Source of the DNA: Alphaproteobacteria bacterium
GTDB lineage: Bacteria > Pseudomonadota > Alphaproteobacteria > Puniceispirillales > Puniceispirillaceae
Direction: 5' to 3'
NCBI GenBank assembly: GCA_022425565.1
Contig: JAKMFG010000236.1
Span: 1-12,106 of the forward strand
DNA: 12,106 bases
Shown: positions 7,671-12,106 of the stretch, piece by piece
Layout of the letters: every line of letters starts with the position of its first letter
How positions within the stretch are numbered: position 1 is the stretch's first letter
Made by a program: the position numbers and the translations under genes
Notes under the pieces: model-generated
The model's database searches: none
What the model was told of the DNA's origin: nothing
What the model saw: only the letters and a program-made list of their open reading frames with translations

Positions 7671-8841
7671 CGCAATTGGCGGCCTGGCTCAGTGCAGCCA
7701 GCCGTTCGGTAAAGCGCTCGGGCGGTGAATCGATCAGGTTCGGCAGCGATGCATAGATGGCACAGGCCTGATCGGCGGGTGCAAAGCGCGACACGGCCTC
7801 GGCAATCCACATGGTGGTATCGACGATACGGGCGTCGTCGGGATAGGCCGAATTGAATTCGGAGAAGGTCATCGCCGCCAGATCGAACTGTTCACGAAGA
7901 AACTGGATGCGGCCAAGCCAGAACAGGGCGTCGGCCTCGCGTGGATGACCTTTGTTGAACTTGCGGAACTCGGCAAAGGCTGCCTCTGCGGTTTCCAGAT
8001 CGTTCTGCATGGCGCGGCCGAGGGCAAAGTTATACTGCTCTTCGGGATCGGCATCCGGAAGCACTTCCGGGGCCGGCGGCGCAGGCGCCACGGCTGCCGG
8101 CCCTGCCGACTGGGATGCATTATCGACATTGTCGGCTGCAGGCAGGGCGGACGCGCCGGTGCTGTCCTCAGGCTGTGCGGCAAGGCTGGCAAGATCAGTA
8201 GACTGAACTGCGCCGGAAGCCGCATTCGCGTTGCCTTCGAGTTGCTTGTTGAGTTCGCTCTCGTTCATCTGCCAGACAACTTCGCCGGTATCGACGTCAC
8301 GGCTCATCGCCACCTGACCGCCATCGCCGGCCGGAATGGTGTCATCCTGAACGGCCGCACGGGCAAGCTCGTCACCGCCAAGGTTCATCAGTGTCTGCAG
8401 CCGCTTTTCCATGCGCAGGAGACGGAATTCCATATCCGAGGTCAGTTCTAGTGTTCTTTCCATGCGGCGGCTGGTCATCGCCACGGCATCGGCAAGACGC
8501 TCGATCTGGTCGCGAAGGTCGCGGATTTCGGCGGTGGTAGCTGTCTCTCCGCTGTTGGCATTGTTGCCAAGCTGTGTGATCTGCATCTTCAGGTTGCGGA
8601 CATCCGTTTCCAGAATGCCCCGCATGTCCCGAAGATCCGTTTCCAGCAGATCAAGCCGTTGGCCCTGACGGGTCAGAAGCACAGAAGCGCTGGACCCCGC
8701 CGACCCGTCAACAACCTGTGCCACAACATTCTTGTTGGAGCCGGATGCCGCGCCGGAACGTGTGTCCTGCGCAAATGCTGCGGACGAGAACGCTGTCGCC
8801 AAGGCCACGGCGGTTGTCGCGATGATTCGATAATTGCGCAT
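7663..8841 (-). CDS. cpoB: Cell division coordinator CpoB (YbgF-like periplasmic TPR protein)
   Basis: CpoB is a periplasmic protein of the Tol-Pal system that links outer-membrane constriction with septal peptidoglycan synthesis in E. coli. The 392-residue product starts with a clear Sec signal peptide ending AFA|QDT (cleavage after about residue 24). A probable coiled-coil region (about 55-155, heptad-like, rich in Leu/Arg/Asp) comes next, the part that trimerises in the family. A long Ala/Ser/Pro/Asp-rich linker follows, then C-terminal tetratricopeptide repeats from about residue 266 (EEQYNFALGRAMQND, FRKFNKGHPREADALFWLGRIQF, FSEFNSAYPDDARIVD). It is longer than the E. coli protein mainly through the linker. 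I chose the ATG at 8841, with AAAGG 9 bases upstream; a GTG two codons earlier is spaced too close. It follows pal, but a terminator lies between. Its stop overlaps tilS. Confidence 0.93.
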   Translation of the reverse strand: MRNYRIIATTAVALATAFSSAAFAQDTRSGAASGSNKNVVAQVVDGSAGSSASVLLTRQGQRLDLLETDLRDMRGILETDVRNLKMQITQLGNNANSGETATTAEIRDLRDQIERLADAVAMTSRRMERTLELTSDMEFRLLRMEKRLQTLMNLGGDELARAAVQDDTIPAGDGGQVAMSRDVDTGEVVWQMNESELNKQLEGNANAASGAVQSTDLASLAAQPEDSTGASALPAADNVDNASQSAGPAAVAPAPPAPEVLPDADPEEQYNFALGRAMQNDLETAEAAFAEFRKFNKGHPREADALFWLGRIQFLREQFDLAAMTFSEFNSAYPDDARIVDTTMWIAEAVSRFAPADQACAIYASLPNLIDSPPERFTERLAALSQAANCGG

Positions 8842-8915
8842 GTTCACGTGCCTTTGTGCAGAAGAACAAGAATGCAGAAGGGTTTAATAGCCATCATTTG
8901 AGGCACAATTTTGGC

Positions 8916-8945
8916 AAAAAAAGAGGAGCCGGAGGCTCCTCTTTT
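8916..8945 (-). terminator. Intrinsic terminator after pal
   Basis: The minus strand forms a perfect 12-bp stem, AAAAGAGGAGCC paired with GGCTCCTCTTTT, around the loop TCC (8945-8919), with U's continuing to 8916 so that seven T's end the element. It begins 52 bases after the pal stop. This is a textbook Rho-independent terminator and should end the tol-pal transcript. Because of the A-run on the other side it could also work in the opposite direction. Between it and the cpoB ATG (8842-8915) I see no convincing -35/-10 pair at normal spacing, though cpoB must be transcribed from here or by read-through. Confidence 0.9.
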
Positions 8946-8997
8946 CAAATGTTCATATTGCGGCAGGCTGGCTACCGCCAAAACCCTACAGGTGCAC

Positions 8998-9555
8998 CTA
9001 GTTCAGAACAGTCGCCGCGCGACGGTTCTTCGACCAGGAGGTCTCGTTAGAACCGGCAGCAACAGGACGCTCTTTACCGTAGGAAATAACGCGAATGCGT
9101 GCCGGGTTTACGCCCTGGGCAAGCAGATAGTCGCGGGCGGCAGCGGCGCGACGCTCGCCAAGGGCGAGGTTGTACTCACGGGTGCCGCGCTCGTCGCAAT
9201 GACCCTCGATGGTCACGGTCAGTGACGGGTTGCCTTTCAGGAATGCAGCCTGACGATAGAGTGTCGCCTGCGAATTACCGTCAAGCACAGCGCTGTCGTA
9301 GCCGAAATAGACTGTGTTACCAACTGCAGCCAGCTTGTCCTCTACGCTGTCAACTGCTCCCGACGAGCTGGACGCGGTGCCTGAGCTGGACGAGCTGGAC
9401 GAGCCCGACGAGCCAGAGCTGGAGGAGGTCGATGCGGACGATGAAGCGGTCGACGAGCTGGACTCGCCTGCGCTGTCTGTGGCCGTCTGTGATGCTGTTT
9501 CACAAGCGGCGACGAAAAAGGCGACGGCCGCGAGTGCGATCAGGCGTTGCAACAT
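8998..9555 (-). CDS. pal: Peptidoglycan-associated lipoprotein Pal
   Basis: Pal is anchored in the inner leaflet of the outer membrane, binds the diaminopimelate of peptidoglycan and is mobilised by TolB/TolA during division. The 185-residue protein starts MLQRLIALAAVAFFVAAC, a lipoprotein signal with lipobox VAAC and lipidated Cys18. Residues 27-70 are an extreme Ser-rich linker (27 Ser of 44). The OmpA-like domain runs from about 75 to the end, with TVYFGYDSAVLD, TIEGHCDERGTREYNLALGERRA and RVISYGKERP; the Asp and Arg in the second block are the usual peptidoglycan ligands. The start at 9555 is set by GGAG 7 bases upstream (9566-9563) and by the signal peptide; an in-frame extension to 9747 is open but has no lipoprotein sense. 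It is separated from tolB by 272 bp, so it may have its own promoter, and it is closed by the terminator at 8916-8945. Confidence 0.97.
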   Translation of the reverse strand: MLQRLIALAAVAFFVAACETASQTATDSAGESSSSTASSSASTSSSSGSSGSSSSSSSGTASSSSGAVDSVEDKLAAVGNTVYFGYDSAVLDGNSQATLYRQAAFLKGNPSLTVTIEGHCDERGTREYNLALGERRAAAARDYLLAQGVNPARIRVISYGKERPVAAGSNETSWSKNRRAATVLN

Positions 9556-9588
9556 GGTTATGCTCCCTGTCTTTAATTCTGGCTTGTC

Positions 9589-9614
9589 GGCAATCCGGCT
9601 AGCCGGAGGTTGCC
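9589..9614 (-). repeat. Bulged stem-loop in the pal 5' untranslated region
   Basis: The minus strand reads GGCAA, CC, TCCGG, CTAG, CCGGA, TTGCC: a 10-bp stem with a two-base bulge and a CTAG tetraloop. Its core (9607-9594) is a perfect 14-bp palindrome. It ends about 34 bases before the pal ATG and is not followed by a U-tract, so it is not a standard terminator. It could be an mRNA 5' stabiliser, a processing site in a tolB-pal transcript, or an operator. Confidence 0.5.
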
Positions 9615-9624
9615 AGTGAATTCC

Positions 9625-9653
9625 ATTGTTTTCCCTACGGTGGCGCTTTGCAA
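9625..9653 (-). promoter_or_regulatory. Possible promoter for pal
   Basis: TTGCAA (9653-9648), a 17-base spacer and AACAAT (9630-9625) on the minus strand match the sigma-70 hexamers at 4 of 6 positions each. Transcription would begin just before the hairpin at 9614-9589, putting that hairpin at the very 5' end of the pal mRNA. The unusual length of the tolB-pal spacer supports a separate promoter, but the match itself is modest. The rest of the spacer (9654-9827) holds only two minor inverted repeats (9656-9669, 9713-9723) and no clear tolB terminator. Confidence 0.3.
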
Positions 9654-9827
9654 ATCGATCGACAGATCGCTGGAACGCATTTGCCAATAGCCGCAGGAAA
9701 ACAAGTGTAGTGGTTCCGGGAACGCCCCAGCCCACAAAACATGACACTTACTACCGCAAAATTCTGACAATTGAAACAAAAACTCCGCTCATGACGAGAA
9801 TTAGGATTTTGTGCCGTTTGACGGGTA

Positions 9828-11186
9828 TCAGCGGCGCAATGGCGACCAGGCAGGGTCAGACGCATCAGAAGGCGTGATAATCCGGCGCTCGTTGAAGCCG
9901 GTGATATCGACCCGGTATAGCGACGTGGTGCCACCCGTGCCGTCACTCTCGAACGGTTCCTGCTTGTAATACATGAGCACGCGCCCGTTCGGAGCCCAGG
10001 TCGGCCCTTCGACGAGGAAGCCTTTGGCCAGAAGCCTCTCGCCGCTGCCATCGACATTCATGATGCCGATATAGAATGTGCCTTTGTGCATTTTGGTAAA
10101 GGCGATGATATCGCCACGCGGCGACCATACCGGCGTGGCATAGCGGCCTTCGCCGAAGCTGATGCGTTGCAGATTGCTGCTGTCATTGTCCACGACATAA
10201 AGCTGCTGCCGGCCGGCGCGGTCAGATTCAAATACAATGCGGCGCCCGTCAGGCGAATAGGAAGGCGAGGTGTCGATAGAGCTGGATTTTGTCAGCTGCC
10301 GGATTTCCTGTGTCCGCAGATCCATCTCGTAAATGTCAGTCAGGCCATCCTGCGCCCAGCTCATGATCAGCCTGTCGCCACGCGGCCCGAACCGCGGTGC
10401 AAAGGTCATCCCCGGGAAGGACCCCAGCCTCTCGCTTCGCCCGGTGCGGATGTCCTGGATGTAGACGTTCGGCTCTTCATTGAAATAATTGAGGTAGGCG
10501 ATTTCCTGAGTTGTCGGCGAGAACCGAGGCGTCAGGACCAGGTCGAGGCCGCTGGTCAGGAATTTGTGGTTGTGACCGTCCTGATCCATGATCGCAAGAC
10601 GCTTGATCCGGCGCGACTGCGATCCGGATTCAGCCACATAAACGATCTGCGTATCGAAATAGCCGGCATCACCGGTGAACTCTTCATAGACGAGGTCAGC
10701 AATCTTGTGGGAAAGCTGGCGCAGCGAATTCGGATCGGCCGTTCCGGTGCCGGAACTGAGATCACGCCCGGTCACCACATCCCACAGCACGAACTCAATA
10801 CGCAGATTGCCTTCGTCATCATTGATGGCGGAGCCGACCAGCAGGCCTTTGACACCCAGCGGTGTCCAGTTTGCAAAGTTCGGCTTGATCCCGGGCGAGC
10901 TTGGCGGCGCGATAAAGGCAGCGCTGTCGACCGGATCGAACAGGCCCGAGCTTAGCAGGTCGTTGGATATGATTGAGGCAATCTCGCGGCCTGCGTCATT
11001 CGCCTCGCCGTCGCTGCCGGTGAAATCGGCAATCGCAATTGGTGTCGGCGCGACCATGCCCTCGGTGATTTCGATCCGGAGCTGTGCCGCAGCCGACTGC
11101 ACCACGAGCATGGCGGCCGCGAGCATTGCCAGAAATTTCGACATGCGCCTTGCGGCGATCTGGGAGCGGGAGAAATACAACACCAT
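9828..11186 (-). CDS. tolB: Tol-Pal system beta-propeller protein TolB
   Basis: TolB is the periplasmic protein that binds Pal and, through its N-terminus, TolA, cycling Pal between peptidoglycan-bound and free states. The 452-residue product has a Sec signal (MSKFLAMLAAAMLVVQSAAA|QLRIEI), the N-terminal alpha/beta domain (IAIADFTGSDGEANDAGREIASIISNDLLSSGLF) and then a six-bladed propeller. The blades show as repeated SP-x-G-x-x-I motifs: PRFSPTTQEIAYLNY, PRFGPRGDRLIMSW, PSYSPDGRRIVFESDRAGRQQLYV, PVWSPRGDIIAFTK, PTWAPNGRVLMYY and the closing DPAWSPL. It could start at the ATG 11186 (11 bp after tolA, GGTG 7 bases upstream) or at the ATG 11144, which gives a more standard-length signal peptide but has its AAGG only 3 bases away. 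I kept the first. It is cotranscribed with tolA. Confidence 0.98.
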   Translation of the reverse strand: MVLYFSRSQIAARRMSKFLAMLAAAMLVVQSAAAQLRIEITEGMVAPTPIAIADFTGSDGEANDAGREIASIISNDLLSSGLFDPVDSAAFIAPPSSPGIKPNFANWTPLGVKGLLVGSAINDDEGNLRIEFVLWDVVTGRDLSSGTGTADPNSLRQLSHKIADLVYEEFTGDAGYFDTQIVYVAESGSQSRRIKRLAIMDQDGHNHKFLTSGLDLVLTPRFSPTTQEIAYLNYFNEEPNVYIQDIRTGRSERLGSFPGMTFAPRFGPRGDRLIMSWAQDGLTDIYEMDLRTQEIRQLTKSSSIDTSPSYSPDGRRIVFESDRAGRQQLYVVDNDSSNLQRISFGEGRYATPVWSPRGDIIAFTKMHKGTFYIGIMNVDGSGERLLAKGFLVEGPTWAPNGRVLMYYKQEPFESDGTGGTTSLYRVDITGFNERRIITPSDASDPAWSPLRR

Positions 11187-11197
11187 TAGATCACACC

Positions 11198-12106
11198 CTA
11201 ACGTGAGAGAAATGCCGGATCGAAGCTGAAGGTGAATTCCTTGAGCTGGTCAAATTTTTCCGGCGGTATCGGCAAAGGCGAGCATTCAACGATCGCGCGC
11301 TTGGCAGCAATCGCCGAGGCTTTGAAATAGGAGTCGAGATTAAAGCGCAACTTGTCCTCGATTTCCGCTCTTTTGACTTCACCGCGCTCATTTACAGATA
11401 CAAATATGTCAACTTTAAGAGTGTCGTTTCCGGCTGCGCCAAGAGGCGGCTGCCAGCATTTCGACACATGCTGCTGAATCCGCGCGATGTCGTCGATACC
11501 GACCGGAGACAGGCTTTTCTTTGGCGGTGCCTTCACCGCATTTCCGGCAACGGCGGACAATGTTTTTGTGACTGTGTCAGCGGCTTGCTTGCGCTCTTGT
11601 GTCTTGCGCGCCTTTTCTGCGTCCTTGGCGGCAAGCTGTGCCTCGGCAAGGTTCTGCAGCACGCCACTGGCGGCCTGTTCACGCTTCTTCTGATCCTTCA
11701 CGAGCTTGTTCAGCTGGTTTGCCACGGCGTCATTCGCCTTCGCCGGCTTGGCGGTCGGCGCAGGTTTCTTCCTCTCGGGCCTGTTAACCGGCTTTGGCGT
11801 CGGCAGCACAGACAGGGACGGCTTTGCCTTTGGCTTCGATTCCGATTTGGGCTTCGGCTTTGGCTTCGGCTTTGGCGCCACCTGAGCCACCTCGGTCTTT
11901 TTCGGCTTCGGCTTTGGCTTGTCTGGCAGAATCTCGGCTTCCTCAACCTTGGCCGGGGCTGCAGGCTCTGGGTTTGGTTGCGGCGGCGGCGGCGCCTGTT
12001 TCGTAGATGCGGGGCGCGGGGGGGGTGGCGGTGGGGGTGGCGGTGGCGGCTTCTTTGAAACAGTGGCCTTCTGCTCTTGCTTCGCGGTGCTGGGCTTGTC
12101 GCCCTC
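11198..12106 (-). CDS. tolA: TolA, C-terminal part (gene runs off the right edge)
   Basis: TolA spans the periplasm from its inner-membrane anchor, where it works with TolQ/TolR, to TolB and Pal, using proton motive force. The frame is open to the edge and gives 302 residues. The order is: a tract of 11 consecutive prolines (codons at 12049-12017); several Lys-Pro repeats (KPKPKPKK, then KPKPKPKPKS); an Ala/Lys/Gln/Glu-rich helical stretch (about 125-190); and a globular C-terminal domain from SPVGIDDIARIQQHVSKCWQPP to EFTFSFDPAFLSR. Two cysteines (about 217 in KCWQPP and 275 in VECSPL) are placed as the domain III disulfide of TolA. The final FDPxFL resembles TolA rather than TonB, and the tolB neighbour supports this. 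The N-terminal membrane anchor is beyond the edge. Confidence 0.93.
   Translation of the reverse strand, partial: EGDKPSTAKQEQKATVSKKPPPPPPPPPPPRPASTKQAPPPPQPNPEPAAPAKVEEAEILPDKPKPKPKKTEVAQVAPKPKPKPKPKSESKPKAKPSLSVLPTPKPVNRPERKKPAPTAKPAKANDAVANQLNKLVKDQKKREQAASGVLQNLAEAQLAAKDAEKARKTQERKQAADTVTKTLSAVAGNAVKAPPKKSLSPVGIDDIARIQQHVSKCWQPPLGAAGNDTLKVDIFVSVNERGEVKRAEIEDKLRFNLDSYFKASAIAAKRAIVECSPLPIPPEKFDQLKEFTFSFDPAFLSR
11829..11927. repeat. Imperfect 6/12-bp repeats encoding Lys-Pro in TolA
   Basis: GGCTTCGGCTTT occurs twice in tandem (11850-11861, 11862-11873), with related GGCTTT/GGCTTC copies on either side and a second cluster near 11903-11920. In the minus-strand frame these give Lys-Pro pairs, which form extended rigid rods in TonB/TolA-type spacers. 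Tandem units of 6 bases keep the frame when copy number changes. Confidence 0.7.

Noticed and set aside
8911..9225. Plus-strand frame starting KKEEPEAPLFKCSYCG with a CxxC motif, zinc-finger-like
   Set aside because: Its first codons are the pal terminator read backwards and the rest is antisense to pal. The CxxC is a coincidence, and no RBS is seen before its TTG start.
9556..9747. In-frame 64-codon N-terminal extension of Pal
   Set aside because: It would bury the lipoprotein signal peptide inside the protein. The ATG at 9555 has a proper RBS and lipobox spacing.
9745..9827. Terminator after tolB
   Set aside because: Only 3-4 bp stems are present near the T-run (about 9777-9782), too weak to call.
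9626..9877. 83-codon plus-strand frame in the tolB-pal spacer
   Set aside because: It overlaps the tolB 3' end in antisense, has no RBS and no motif. I see no reason to call a gene there.
11794..12058. Plus-strand Leu/Arg/Trp-rich frames opposite tolA
   Set aside because: They are artefacts of the Lys-Pro and poly-Pro repeats read on the other strand.

Overview
The window is a dense block of housekeeping genes from an alphaproteobacterium, all read from the minus strand (right to left). This assignment rests on the gene order tolA-tolB-pal-cpoB-tilS-ftsH-folP-glmM, on the alphaproteobacterial type of phosphoserine aminotransferase (SerC with the FSTGP...RPGW...LGRSHR pattern), on the FtsH start MNN-GRN and on the high GC content. 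I cannot name the genus. A marine Rhodospirillales/SAR116-like lineage would fit, but that is only an impression. No mobile element, CRISPR array, tRNA, rRNA or phage gene is visible, and codon use looks even throughout.

Layout from right to left, in the direction of transcription. (1) Cell-envelope block: the C-terminal 302 residues of TolA (its start lies beyond the right edge), TolB 11 bp downstream, then a 272-bp spacer holding a promoter-like sequence and a bulged hairpin, then the lipoprotein Pal, closed by a very good intrinsic terminator (12-bp stem plus U-tract, 8916-8945). (2) A second transcription block starts with cpoB (ybgF), whose stop codon overlaps the GTG start of tilS. It continues through ftsH (40 bp gap), folP (16 bp gap) and glmM (93 bp gap with a possible internal promoter). 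(3) A serine-biosynthesis pair, serC then serA (only the first 123 codons of serA lie in the window). A structured leader precedes serC, and its last hairpin contains the ribosome-binding-site-like GGGTGG. This matches the published description of the alphaproteobacterial serC leader.

Functionally, TolA, TolB, Pal and CpoB belong to the Tol-Pal envelope machine that tethers and constricts the outer membrane at division. TilS makes lysidine at the wobble position of the AUA-reading tRNA-Ile. FtsH is the membrane AAA+ protease. FolP makes dihydropteroate for folate. GlmM makes glucosamine-1-phosphate for peptidoglycan and LPS. SerC and SerA supply serine from 3-phosphoglycerate.

I did not find a convincing undescribed system. 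What deserves a second look is regulatory RNA structure (serC leader, pal leader hairpin), low-complexity linkers (Pal Ser-rich, TolA Pro/Lys-Pro) and a few substitutions at normally conserved positions (TilS, GlmM).
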